From assembly GCA_045565695.1 (NCBI GenBank), contig JBJLEZ010000006.1, positions 1-31,568 of the forward strand: 31,568 bases of DNA. The letters are read 5' to 3'. The notes under the pieces are model-generated. The model searched no databases. It was not told the DNA's origin and saw only the letters and a program-made list of their open reading frames with translations. Positions 1-8,336 of this stretch are shown here, one piece after another; position 1 is the first letter of the stretch, and each line of letters opens with the position of its first letter. The stretch is from GCA-2690565 sp002457235 (lineage in GTDB: Bacteria > Verrucomicrobiota > Verrucomicrobiia > Opitutales > Coraliomargaritaceae). The translations under genes were made by a program, and so were the position numbers.

Positions 1-591
1 CAGGGCTTTCAATCCGGTAGCGATTAATGTCTCATAACTTTGATACTCATCAATCAGGCGATCGAGACGTTCACTGTTTCCTGTTGGGTGTAAGGATTGC
101 AGTGTGTTGTTGTAGAGGATTAAGCCATTATAGATTTCAGCGATTTGTCGTTCATAAGCAGTCCGTTTTTGTGGCTCGGGTTCGATGTTTTGGTAAACTT
201 CTTGTATCTCAGAAAAATAAGGCTGCAGGTCATTGAAAGAGAAGAAGCGTTTTGATTTTTCGGCGAGGCCTCCTAAGCCCAGTTCATCGGGAAATTCGAT
301 TTTGAAAACTCGATAAGTATCGGCGATTTCAGGACGCATACAAAGATCGATAAACCATTCAATGGCAGAAAGTTTTGATCCGTCAGGGGCAATCACTGTT
401 TGCTTGCCAGAAAGAATGAGTAGGGTGTTTCTAGCAACTGAATCAAGGGGCTTAATACGGCCACCGACTTGTACAGGAAGCTCAGAGAATCCTTGCTTAT
501 CAAATTCTGAATCAATGCGTTCAGCTGAAAACTGACGAAAGAGGGTGGAGAGGGTGACCACAGCGACCAATATGTAAATGAATACTTTCAT
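1..591 (-). CDS. ccsA: CcsA-type cytochrome c biogenesis protein, N-terminal part (runs off left edge)
   Basis: Reading the minus strand from the ATG at 591 gives 197 codons with no stop up to base 1, so the gene continues outside the window. The visible part is one N-terminal membrane segment (about residues 2-18, MKVFIYILVAVVTLSTLF) followed by a hydrophilic extracytoplasmic domain. The segment LPVQVGGRIKPLDSVARN (near residues 40-57) resembles the start of large CcsA/Ccs1-type proteins of Verrucomicrobia, Planctomycetes and Bacteroidetes, where a periplasmic domain precedes the heme-handling membrane part. The WWD heme motif would lie outside the window. The start is 6 bases after the resB stop, so it is co-transcribed with resB. 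No Shine-Dalgarno is visible. Family assignment rests on this motif and the resB neighbour. Confidence 0.75.
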   Translation of the reverse strand, partial: MKVFIYILVAVVTLSTLFRQFSAERIDSEFDKQGFSELPVQVGGRIKPLDSVARNTLLILSGKQTVIAPDGSKLSAIEWFIDLCMRPEIADTYRVFKIEFPDELGLGGLAEKSKRFFSFNDLQPYFSEIQEVYQNIEPEPQKRTAYERQIAEIYNGLILYNNTLQSLHPTGNSERLDRLIDEYQSYETLIATGLKAL

Positions 592-597
592 TAGCGA

Positions 598-1788
598 TTA
601 ATGTTCAGCCTTTCGTGAAAATTTGATGAAATGCATACCGAATTGGAAACTCATTCCTAAGCCCATGAGTAAAACACTGATATAAGGCAGTAGCCACCCT
701 GGGTTTTTAACCACCTGTAAGATTGAGGTTTTATCTTCATTGGCAAAGGATGCTTGATAAAAGGTTAATCCCCCATAACGGAGTGGGTGATTCATATAAA
801 TTAATGCTTTCTGCTTCTTGTTTTGGTTTAGGTCATTGACAAAAACTTCACTGGAAAAATTAAAGGGTATTTCTGTTCCTGGGTACTTTTCGTGGGTAAA
901 GTCCAAAAGTTCTACGGTGAAGGGGTGGTAGTAGCGCTTGAATCTGATTGCGAGCTCTAAGCTTTGTCTGTCCGTTTCTATTGTCTGAGGAGGAAAGCGT
1001 TCATCAATGACATTAGAAACAAGCCAAATGCCTAAAGAGCTATCTGAAGCATCGAAAACTTCAATGAATGCGGTCGCTGTATTAATGGCATCCTGTGAAT
1101 AATCTACAGGTTGCTCAATCACTTGTAGGTCAATTCTTTCAACTATTCCTTTATTGGCGATGGTGCGATTGAGCGGACTAGCTTCAGAAGCTTCAGGAGC
1201 GCGGGCAATTTTTGCATTTGGATAGTAGTGAATAGCTCTTACGCTTAAATCAGAATTAGGGATAGCAATACGCTTACCCTTTTTGAGTAAATCAGTTGAG
1301 ATTGTGTGTACTGTATCGTAATCACTGGCTGAGCGATCGATAAAGACGAGTTCATTTTCCAGTACTGTTTCTGAATAGTTTGCCTGACCACCTTCATCAA
1401 TGGCCATTTGGCTTTCTTCTGAAACGATGTCCGTTAATAGCTCGCTGATTAGAAGAAGGATTAAACCAAGATGGATACAAAACAAACCACTTTTCTTCCA
1501 CGTTAGCTTAAAGCGGGTTGCATGAGCTGCTAATAGATTAACTAGAAGGAAACCGCCTAAAAGGTAGCCTCCAGGAAGCGGAACTTTCAGCCATTGTAAA
1601 TTTGCCCCTGCGGGTGCTTGTAAAGGATAAGACCACACAACAAAGAGACTTTCGAAATAACGTTTTTGGGTTTCCCAAATTCCATATTCTACTTGATCTA
1701 AGGTTCCAAAAAATATGAGTACGAGTGACAGAGTGAGTAGAACCACTGTCAGTTTTAAGGAACTGAAGAATTTAAGTAACGCTCGCAT
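598..1788 (-). CDS. resB: ResB-like cytochrome c biogenesis protein
   Basis: This 396-residue membrane protein is expected to work with CcsA in system II cytochrome c maturation, delivering and attaching heme to apocytochromes outside the cytoplasmic membrane. N-terminal hydrophobic segments (about residues 10-32 and 72-92, then 99-118) frame the motif FFGTLDQVEYGIWETQKRYF, typical of ResB. A long extracytoplasmic domain follows (about 125-355), containing the ResB-like GGLTFYQASF near its end. A last membrane helix lies near 365-390. The ATG at 1788 follows the upstream lipoprotein stop by 4 bases and the stop lies 6 bases before ccsA, so the three form a tight operon. The length is normal for the shorter ResB proteins of this phylum. 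Confidence 0.88.
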   Translation of the reverse strand: MRALLKFFSSLKLTVVLLTLSLVLIFFGTLDQVEYGIWETQKRYFESLFVVWSYPLQAPAGANLQWLKVPLPGGYLLGGFLLVNLLAAHATRFKLTWKKSGLFCIHLGLILLLISELLTDIVSEESQMAIDEGGQANYSETVLENELVFIDRSASDYDTVHTISTDLLKKGKRIAIPNSDLSVRAIHYYPNAKIARAPEASEASPLNRTIANKGIVERIDLQVIEQPVDYSQDAINTATAFIEVFDASDSSLGIWLVSNVIDERFPPQTIETDRQSLELAIRFKRYYHPFTVELLDFTHEKYPGTEIPFNFSSEVFVNDLNQNKKQKALIYMNHPLRYGGLTFYQASFANEDKTSILQVVKNPGWLLPYISVLLMGLGMSFQFGMHFIKFSRKAEH

Positions 1789-1792
1789 TCAA

Positions 1793-2419
1793 TTAATGGT
1801 GGGTGTCTTCGATACGAATACTAGATAAGAAGCGTTTGAAAGTTTCCACTTCTTCATCGATAACTAAAATATCGCCCTGCATTTTAACAAACCAAGTTGA
1901 TCCATGAAAGGGGAGAATGCCACCAAGGATCGATTGTGAATTGCCTTCAAGTTTCGTGAAATAGCCTTGGTGATTTGAAATAACTATAGGAGAGATACAT
2001 TCGTTGAGTGATGACTCATCAATCGGGTTAAGTGCAATTTGTTGTCTCCAACGATTAATATTTGCCAGCGTTCCACCAACATCTCCAGGAAAAACAGTAA
2101 TGGAAACTTCCGCAGTTCCAGATGCATTATCGATTTTAAAGTTCGCTTTGCGGATAGAGGAGGGGGGGAATTCCGTCCAGCTTTCTGGAGTTTGATAAGT
2201 GATGCCGGAAGCAGAGTCAGCGAAGGATTGCATACCAGGTAATACTTGCATTTTCGGTTCATCAGATTGAGTAGATGACGAAACTAGACTCTCTTCCTTG
2301 GGGACTGTATAGCTCTGAGCGCCTTGTTGATCACAAGCAATTATGAGAACAGATCCTATGGCAAGTAATCCTGCTAATGGGATTTTTATCTGCAAATTGT
2401 TCTGTTTTGTCGTAAGCAT
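1793..2419 (-). CDS. Predicted lipoprotein of the cytochrome c maturation operon
   Basis: I prefer the ATG at 2419 over an in-frame TTG at 2455, because the shorter protein (about 208 residues) begins with a clean lipoprotein signal: a charged start, the hydrophobic stretch IPLAGLLAIGSVLIIAC, and a cysteine in a plausible lipobox. A linker rich in Ser and Gln follows. The globular part starts around ASGITYQTPESWTE and carries GDVGGTLANINRWRQQ and a tail ending in FKRFLSSIRI. From memory, similar proteins occur beside resB/ccsA genes in Verrucomicrobia and Planctomycetes, but no biochemical role is known to me. It is first in the operon, 4 bases before resB. A function in cytochrome maturation is inferred from position only. 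Confidence 0.75.
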   Translation of the reverse strand: MLTTKQNNLQIKIPLAGLLAIGSVLIIACDQQGAQSYTVPKEESLVSSSTQSDEPKMQVLPGMQSFADSASGITYQTPESWTEFPPSSIRKANFKIDNASGTAEVSITVFPGDVGGTLANINRWRQQIALNPIDESSLNECISPIVISNHQGYFTKLEGNSQSILGGILPFHGSTWFVKMQGDILVIDEEVETFKRFLSSIRIEDTHH

Positions 2420-2467
2420 AGAATATGAATAAGATAAAATAATTAATTTCGTCAAATCGTTGAGCTT

Positions 2468-2495
2468 AGGTTTTTTTTAATGCTGAGTAAAACCT
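2468..2495 (-). terminator. Weak hairpin after ychF
   Basis: AGGTTTT and AAAACCT form a 7-base-pair stem with a 14-base loop, just after the ychF stop codon and before the lipoprotein gene. There is no clear T-run after it on the minus strand, so it may be a weak terminator or only an RNA end-stabilising structure. Confidence 0.3.
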
Positions 2496-2497
2496 TA

Positions 2498-3601
2498 TTA
2501 ATTATTGAAGCGGAAAAGAGTTACATCACCATCTTGAAAAACATACTCTTTGCCCTCTAGGCGATATTTACCGGCTTCTTTTGCATGAATAACGCTTCCA
2601 GCTTCGATGAGGTCATTGTAGGATACCACTTCGGCTTTGATAAATCCGTGTTCAAAATCAGTATGGATCACACCTGCACATTGGGGTGCTTTCATGCCAA
2701 TCTTAAAAGTCCAAGCACGGACTTCTTTTTCGCCAGCAGTGAAGTAAGAAGCGAGTCCCAACAGTTTATAAGTAGATCGTATAAGAAGTGATACACCTGA
2801 ATCGGTAACGCCTAAAGATTCGAGAAATTCTTTTGCTTCTGTTTCATCAAAATCAATCAACTCTGATTCAACAGAGGCTGAGATTACACAGGTTTCTGCA
2901 TTGTGATTTTCTTGTGCAAATTGTTCTACTTTCTTTACATAAGGATTTTTGCTTGGGTCAGCTAGGTCTTCTTCAGAAACATTGCAGGCATAAAGGACTT
3001 TTTTTGCGGAAAGTAGGCAGAGGCGCTTCAAGGCAATGAGTTCGTCCTCATTCATGGACAAGGTTATAGCGGGTTTGTTTTCGTTTAGATGGGGCAGTAA
3101 ACGCTCAATCAAATCGATCGATTCGATGGCTTCTTTGTCACCACTTCGGGCTTTTTTGACGAGTTTTTCTTTTTGTGACTCTAGTGAACTGATATCGGAA
3201 AGGACAAGTTCAGTATGAATGATATCAATATCTCTCAATGGATCGATAGAGCCCATATTGTGAATGATGTCATCATCTTCAAAGCAACGTACAACGTGAA
3301 CGATGGCATCGACTTCTCGAATATTGGCTAGGAATTTGTTGCCCAATCCTTCTCCTTTGCTAGCTCCTTGTACAAGACCTGCGATATCGACAAATTCAAT
3401 GGCAGCAGGGATCACTACCGTGGTGTTCGCAATTTCTTTTAAGGGTTTCAAACGAGCATCGGGTACTTGGACAACGCCCACGTTTGGATCAATCGTGCAA
3501 AATGGGTAGTTTGCTGATTCAGCCTTTCGTGAACGAGTCAGTGCGTTAAAAAGAGTACTTTTGCCAACATTGGGCAGACCAACTATTCCTGCTTGTAACA
3601 T
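2498..3601 (-). CDS. ychF: Ribosome-associated ATPase YchF (OLA1 family)
   Basis: The 367-residue length matches the very conserved YchF/Ola1 family (about 363 residues). The protein is a cytosolic Obg-like P-loop NTPase that binds ribosomes and prefers ATP. Visible motifs are GLPNVGKSTLFNALT (G1, near residues 8-22), DIAGLVQGASKGEGLGN (G3 region, near 73-89) and NVSEED, which replaces the usual NKxD and explains the ATP preference. The C-terminal TGS domain is intact, with VRAWTFKIGMKAPQCAGVIH and a DGDVTLFRFN ending. The ATG at 3601 has no Shine-Dalgarno. The gene faces away from the glcD-type gene across an 85-base divergent gap in which I see no clear promoter boxes. Confidence 0.97.
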   Translation of the reverse strand: MLQAGIVGLPNVGKSTLFNALTRSRKAESANYPFCTIDPNVGVVQVPDARLKPLKEIANTTVVIPAAIEFVDIAGLVQGASKGEGLGNKFLANIREVDAIVHVVRCFEDDDIIHNMGSIDPLRDIDIIHTELVLSDISSLESQKEKLVKKARSGDKEAIESIDLIERLLPHLNENKPAITLSMNEDELIALKRLCLLSAKKVLYACNVSEEDLADPSKNPYVKKVEQFAQENHNAETCVISASVESELIDFDETEAKEFLESLGVTDSGVSLLIRSTYKLLGLASYFTAGEKEVRAWTFKIGMKAPQCAGVIHTDFEHGFIKAEVVSYNDLIEAGSVIHAKEAGKYRLEGKEYVFQDGDVTLFRFNN

Positions 3602-3686
3602 AGGAAATTAAAAATGATTAGGACTTACTCTAGGGCAATGCTAAAACTTTATTTATCTTTTTATTTTTATAAATGGATTTGCCTCA

Positions 3687-5165
3687 ATGGGTTTTGGACT
3701 TTGTATATTCAATAAAGTGATTCAAAAAATATCAGAAGCAGACATGAAACGCGCCCTTGGGCAGTTAAAACGTAAGTTGCCTGGACGTGTACAGGCGGAT
3801 CTTGCTACACGTGAATATGCTTCTGTGGATAATCTAAGGATTTCAATTTTACCAGATGCAGTCATTCAAGTGAAAAAAGCTGAAGAGGTTGGCGTGGTCT
3901 TAGAATTGGCAAATCGATATGGGGTTCCTGTGACGGCTCGTGGTGCAGGTTCATCGGCTACGGGTTCAGCCGTACCTGTCAGCTCAGGATGGGTATTAGA
4001 TCTTTCTTTATTGAAGTCTATAAAACTGAATCAATATTCTAAAATTGTTTCAGTTGAGCCAGGCGTTCTGACAGATGTTTTGCAAACTAAGATGGCTCGT
4101 TATGGTTTATTTTATCCGCCAGATCCTTCGTCAAAAAAGTATTCTACAATAGGGGGTAACATAGCCTGTAATGCAGGCGGTATGCATTGTGTAAAGTATG
4201 GTGTGACGCGTGACTATGTATTAGGGCTTGAGGGTTATTTAGCCAATGGTGCTTTTGTTGAATGGGGACTGCCCTTGAAGAAATTTGTATCAGGTTTAAA
4301 TCTACGTGATTTATGGATTGGTTCAGAAGGGACTCTTGGGATTGTGACTAAGGCACACTTAAAACTGATACCACTTCCAGAAAAACGTTGGATGGGAATG
4401 TTTGCTTTTAAGAATGAAAAATCGGCTTTGTCATGTGTGAGTCGTATATTGAAAGGGGGAATTTTACCGTCACTGTGTGAATTTTTAGATCGTCAGTCTG
4501 TGGATTGTGCTGAGCGATTCACGGGTCGTACGATTTTTAAAGGTGCATCGAATGTATCGCTTTTGATTATTGAATTAGATGGTACATCGGAGCACTTACG
4601 CCAGCAAAAGAAAGCTTTACTAGAAATTACCGAATTAAGGGCCCTAGATTTTACTGAGGCAAAAACAGAAAAGGCTTCAGAAGCAATTTTGAAAGTGAGA
4701 CGACTTTGCTCCCAGTCGATGTACTCGATTGCAGATACTAAATTGAATGAAGATGTAGTGGTTCCTATAGAGCGTCAGTACGATCTGATTCGTTATACTT
4801 TAGAATTGAGAAAAGAAATAGGTTTAGCGACACCGACATTTGGTCATGCCGGTGATGGAAATTTGCATGTACATATTATGTATAATCGTTCAAGTGCCAA
4901 TGAACGTAAGCGTGCTAAAAAAGGGATTTTGAAATTAATGAAGTTTGTCGTGTCACTAGGAGGATCGATCACTGGAGAGCATGGCATCGGGCTAGCAAAG
5001 GCCCCATTTATGAAGCTTCAGCATTCCAAAGAAGCGATTGAAGCGATGCAATCTGTAAAGAACGCCTTAGACCCTAAAGGGATTCTAAATCCAGGCAAAA
5101 TTTTTCATCCCTTTGAAGTTTGGGATTATACGACTGTGGATAAAAAGATGCCTTGGGATCATTGA
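3687..5165 (+). CDS. glcD: FAD-binding oxidase, GlcD / D-lactate dehydrogenase family
   Basis: This is a 492-residue flavoprotein of the GlcD/D-lactate dehydrogenase family, which oxidises 2-hydroxy acids such as glycolate or D-lactate. The N-terminal FAD-binding PCMH domain shows ARGAGSSATGSAVP (near 90-103), VEPGV, and YSTIGGNIACNAGGMHC (near 151-167). The C-terminal FAD-oxidase domain shows GHAGDGNLHVHIMYN (near 388-402) and GEHGIGLAKAPF (near 431-442). No iron-sulfur partner (GlcF) is adjacent, so the exact substrate cannot be stated. The ATG at 3687 is used here; a second ATG at 3744 would give a start closer to family norm. The stop codon overlaps the 3' end of hemA on the other strand by 7 bases. 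Confidence 0.9.
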   Translation: MGFGLCIFNKVIQKISEADMKRALGQLKRKLPGRVQADLATREYASVDNLRISILPDAVIQVKKAEEVGVVLELANRYGVPVTARGAGSSATGSAVPVSSGWVLDLSLLKSIKLNQYSKIVSVEPGVLTDVLQTKMARYGLFYPPDPSSKKYSTIGGNIACNAGGMHCVKYGVTRDYVLGLEGYLANGAFVEWGLPLKKFVSGLNLRDLWIGSEGTLGIVTKAHLKLIPLPEKRWMGMFAFKNEKSALSCVSRILKGGILPSLCEFLDRQSVDCAERFTGRTIFKGASNVSLLIIELDGTSEHLRQQKKALLEITELRALDFTEAKTEKASEAILKVRRLCSQSMYSIADTKLNEDVVVPIERQYDLIRYTLELRKEIGLATPTFGHAGDGNLHVHIMYNRSSANERKRAKKGILKLMKFVVSLGGSITGEHGIGLAKAPFMKLQHSKEAIEAMQSVKNALDPKGILNPGKIFHPFEVWDYTTVDKKMPWDH

Positions 5166-6215
5166 TGTTTTTGAAACATCGAACGTCTAAAAGCCTGCAA
5201 CCAATAGTTCCATGCCTGTGCTTTAATCATTTGCATGGCTTTCGCAATTTCTGACTTTCTTAAAGCGATGTTTTCATTGGCAATATTAGCAAGTGCATCT
5301 AAATTGTAGAGGTAAACATTTTCTAATTTTGCCGTACTTTCTTCAATATCTCTTGGTACGGCCAGATCGATTAAAAATAAAGGTCGATTCGGACGATTTT
5401 TAATCGCCTTTTGAATAGTATCAGCATTGATGATTAAATCGGGCGCTGAAGTGGAGGTGATAACAATGTCAAAGTGTTGAATTTGATTTTTGAAATTTTC
5501 AAAATGAATAGATGAGGCTCCGAATTTTTCTGCCAGTAAATCAGTCTTATCTTTAGATCGTCCTGATACAGTAATATCAGTGACACCTTTAGTCTTGAGT
5601 GCTTGAGCAGTTTTTTCGCTTACCTCACCACTGCCCACCAGTAAAATTCGACTGTCTCTTAGTTTGCCAAAGATTCGATTAGCGAGATTGAGTGCTACTG
5701 TTCCAATGCTGACTTGTCCACGAGAGATATCCGTTTGTGTTCGAATTAATTTTCCTGCTTGGAAGCTCTTTTCAAATAAACGGATTAAAGTTTTTCCAGA
5801 TCTGTTCGGATTGTTTTGCCTTCGTGTAGGCTTGTTTCATTTGTCCGAGAATTTCCGTTTCACCAATCATTTGAGAAGCTAGTCCAGAAGAAAGCCTGAA
5901 GGTATGTTCAATAGCATCGGTTTGAGTTTTTGTAAAATTACATTTAGGGAATGAAGTGCCTGCAAGCGTAGGGTGTGAACAGATGAATTGCTGGAGTTCA
6001 TCAATTGAATAGGTTTTGTTGGACACTGCGTAAATTTCCAAACGATTGCAGGTGTTTAATATTAAACATTCTTCAATCGACTGATTGAGCATTAGATCAG
6101 TGGCTAATTCATCTGCTTGATCTTCCTTTAGACTAAAGGTTTCTCTTTCTTCTAAATTTGCTTGTTCATGGGAAGATCCAATAATGAAAAGCAATGGTTC
6201 ATTTTCGGACATCAT
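5159..6215 (-). CDS. hemA: Glutamyl-tRNA reductase (frameshifted in this sequence)
   Basis: HemA reduces glutamyl-tRNA(Glu) to glutamate-1-semialdehyde, the first step of C5-pathway tetrapyrrole synthesis. The N-terminal catalytic domain has the active-site cysteine in NTCNRLEIY (Cys56) and the family block GLASQMIGETEILGQMKQAY. Reading stops in frame near 5772, but deleting one base from the five-base run at 5791-5795 joins it to SFQAGKLIRTQTDISRGQVS and the NADPH-binding LLVGSGEVSEKTAQAL. The joined product is about 351 residues, shorter than the usual 400-430, with a much reduced C-terminal dimerisation domain, as in chlamydial HemA. The start overlaps the hemX stop by four bases (ATGA type). 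The break is probably a sequence error. Confidence 0.9.
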
Positions 6216-7072
6216 TTGATCATTGGGCTTTCAAGAATTTCGGCTTGGTTGGGCTCTTGAGGATTTTCTGCCTGAACAGCGCCTAGCGATAGTATGGCTA
6301 AAATAAATAAAAATATATAGGCAATGGCTTGTTTTTGCGGAGTGATTTTATTGAAGTACTTTAGAACTCCTACCACGCAATATAAAATTAGAATAAGGGT
6401 CGTTAATAGTAATTTGAATAAGGGAACAGTCTCAGGATGTTCATTCCAGTAAAAAGAACCAAATAGAATGCCGATAAAAAGGGTTAATGAGGCTATCCAA
6501 ACTAAGACGTTGGCGATAGAGTCTAATTTTTGTACAGCAGGTAGGTGACTAAATAATCCTTGAAAACGCTGTTTTTTAAGTCCCCATTGTTGAATCAGAA
6601 GCATACTGGAAACGATTGCTAATAGCATATAGATTGCATAGCTGAAAATGGCTAATGAAGCATGCAATTCAATAAAAGGGTTGTTCGCTTCAAGCGTATA
6701 CACATAAGGATTATCGAGAGAGGGAATCAGTAAGCTTATTGCAGATACTAAACTGGCAATAAATATAATAAAAAGTCCTAATGCATTAATTCTTATTACA
6801 GGTCTTATTAAGAGGAAGAGTAAAATGAGTGACCAAAGAATGAATTGTAGGATTTCAAAAGTATTGCCTAACGGGCAGGCATGAATGACTAAAGCTCTAA
6901 GGTATAAAGCGATGCTTTGTAAAACAAATCCAAATAATAAGAATAGATAGGTAAGGGTATGGGAGTAAGTGCCTTTGGATTTGATTTGGAAATAATTAAA
7001 TAAAAACCCTACAGTAAATAGTATGGCAGCTATAGAAAATAAAAATTTCTCACTTAAAGCAATTAGGGTCAT
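6212..7072 (-). CDS. hemX: HemX/CcsA-family integral membrane protein
   Basis: This 286-residue protein is almost entirely hydrophobic, with about eight membrane segments. It has the cytochrome c assembly family features CPLGNTFEILQFILW (near residues 66-80) and a later ELHASLAIFSYAIY (near 135-148) carrying a conserved histidine. It lacks the tryptophan-rich WWD heme-binding motif of true CcsA/CcmC proteins, which fits the HemX branch found beside hemA in many bacteria. HemX is thought to limit HemA protein level in Bacillus; the same role here is inference. The C-terminus ends in a short polar tail rich in Glu and Pro. It lies between hemH and hemA and shares four bases with hemA, suggesting translational coupling. 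Confidence 0.8.
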   Translation of the reverse strand: MTLIALSEKFLFSIAAILFTVGFLFNYFQIKSKGTYSHTLTYLFLLFGFVLQSIALYLRALVIHACPLGNTFEILQFILWSLILLFLLIRPVIRINALGLFIIFIASLVSAISLLIPSLDNPYVYTLEANNPFIELHASLAIFSYAIYMLLAIVSSMLLIQQWGLKKQRFQGLFSHLPAVQKLDSIANVLVWIASLTLFIGILFGSFYWNEHPETVPLFKLLLTTLILILYCVVGVLKYFNKITPQKQAIAYIFLFILAILSLGAVQAENPQEPNQAEILESPMIK

Positions 7073-7119
7073 ATCTTGTTACTTAGCGAATAGTGACACT
7101 GGATAAAATAAAAAAATGG

Positions 7120-8205
7120 TTAAATTTCCGAAAATGATCGTGTGCCAAGAATAACTGGATCTTCAGTGTCTACTGTTTCATAGGCACCATTTTGCCATGC
7201 GTGGACTTTCCCAGCGAGGAATTCGATGAAGCTTTCGTTTTCATTTAGGCAAGGTATATGCTCAAAATGTTCTCCTCCTGCTTCTTCAAAAATTTCCTTA
7301 CCTTCCATTGCAATCTCTTCCAAGGTCTCCAGGCAATCAGTGGTGAATGCAGGGCAGATAACTTTAATCTTTTTGTAGCCATCTTCGGCGTGTTTTTCGA
7401 TGGTTTTATCCGTATAAGGCTGAAGCCAAGGATCTCTTCCGAGTCGAGATTGAAAGGACAGAAAGTATTTTTCTTTTGGGAGTCCCATTTTATTAACAAA
7501 TGCTTGTACAGTCTGCGTGCATTGGTGTCGATAGCAAGTTGCGTGTGCCGGGTTACAATTTTGACAGCAATCTTCGGACTTAAAACAGTGAGATTTTGAC
7601 GGATCACTTTTTAAAATATGCCTTTCGGGTATACCATGAAAAGAAAAGATCAGGCGGTCGAAATCAGAGTTTTCAAGGTAGGGTTTTGCACTCTCTACAA
7701 GCGCAGAAATATAAGTTTCATCGTTATAAAAGGGAGGAAGTAAGCGTGTGCGCATGGATACCTTCTTCTTTTTAAGAATTTTGTTTAAATACACAACCGC
7801 TGTTTCGTAGCTAGACATTGCGTAATGTGGGTAGAGCGGTATGATAAACAAATCATCAACTCCTTTATCGATCAGTTCATCAATAGCTGCTTCGGTCGAT
7901 GGGTTTCCGTAACGCATTCCTAGAGCAACGGGAATATCCAGTTTTTCTTGCAGTGCTTTTTGTTGTTTTAGTGAAGTGACAATCAGCGGAGAGCCGTTGT
8001 CAGTCCATACACTTTGGTAGGCTTCAGCGGATTGTTGCGGGCGTCTAGGCAGAATAAAACAATGAACAATTAACCATCGTATGAGAAAAGGAATATCCAA
8101 GACGCGACCGTCCATTAAAAATTCTTTAAGATAGTTGCGAACATCTGGAGTTGAAGTTGAGTCGGGCGATCCCAAATTTAGTAATATTACACCTTGTTTT
8201 GACAT
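7120..8205 (-). CDS. hemH: Ferrochelatase
   Basis: HemH inserts ferrous iron (or acts at the coproporphyrin stage) at the end of heme synthesis. The 361-residue protein starts with GVILLNLGSPDS, has the catalytic histidine in SFHGIPERH (His190) and the conserved glutamate in DCLETLEE (Glu293). Between them residues 207-229 hold six cysteines (207, 213, 214, 217, 224, 229) with the signature ATCYRHQC. I recall such Cys-rich segments in ferrochelatases of several phyla; whether they bind a metal or an Fe-S cluster here is unknown. It is the first gene of the hemH-hemX-hemA operon, separated from hemX by 47 bases. No Shine-Dalgarno precedes the ATG at 8205. Confidence 0.96.
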   Translation of the reverse strand: MSKQGVILLNLGSPDSTSTPDVRNYLKEFLMDGRVLDIPFLIRWLIVHCFILPRRPQQSAEAYQSVWTDNGSPLIVTSLKQQKALQEKLDIPVALGMRYGNPSTEAAIDELIDKGVDDLFIIPLYPHYAMSSYETAVVYLNKILKKKKVSMRTRLLPPFYNDETYISALVESAKPYLENSDFDRLIFSFHGIPERHILKSDPSKSHCFKSEDCCQNCNPAHATCYRHQCTQTVQAFVNKMGLPKEKYFLSFQSRLGRDPWLQPYTDKTIEKHAEDGYKKIKVICPAFTTDCLETLEEIAMEGKEIFEEAGGEHFEHIPCLNENESFIEFLAGKVHAWQNGAYETVDTEDPVILGTRSFSEI

Positions 8206-8316
8206 AGTAAGATTGTTTCAGTTTCTAAATACCAATAGTTATATATAATAAGTCAGTCAAAAACTTACTGAAAAGCGTTAATTTGAAGCTTGAAGGCTAC
8301 AGTTTTCTACTCTGTA

Positions 8317-8334
8317 TTTGGGTTTTTACCCAAA
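8317..8334 (+). promoter_or_regulatory. Small hairpin just before the gmd start codon
   Basis: TTTGGG and CCCAAA form a perfect six-base-pair stem around a TTTTTA loop, ending two bases before the gmd ATG. In a gene without a Shine-Dalgarno, structure at this place could affect initiation. It could also be chance. Confidence 0.3.
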
Positions 8335-8336
8335 CT

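Noticed and set aside
27..236. Short plus-strand open frame at the left edge
   Set aside because: It lies opposite the open CcsA frame, has no recognisable product and looks like a shadow.
5772..5800. Programmed frameshift in hemA at the A-run
   Set aside because: The needed shift is +1 and no known +1 signal is present. Similar breaks in unrelated genes point to sequence error.
8283..8336. Extended gmd start at TTG
   Set aside because: The extra 18 residues do not match the family, and the ATG at 8337 gives the canonical N-terminus.
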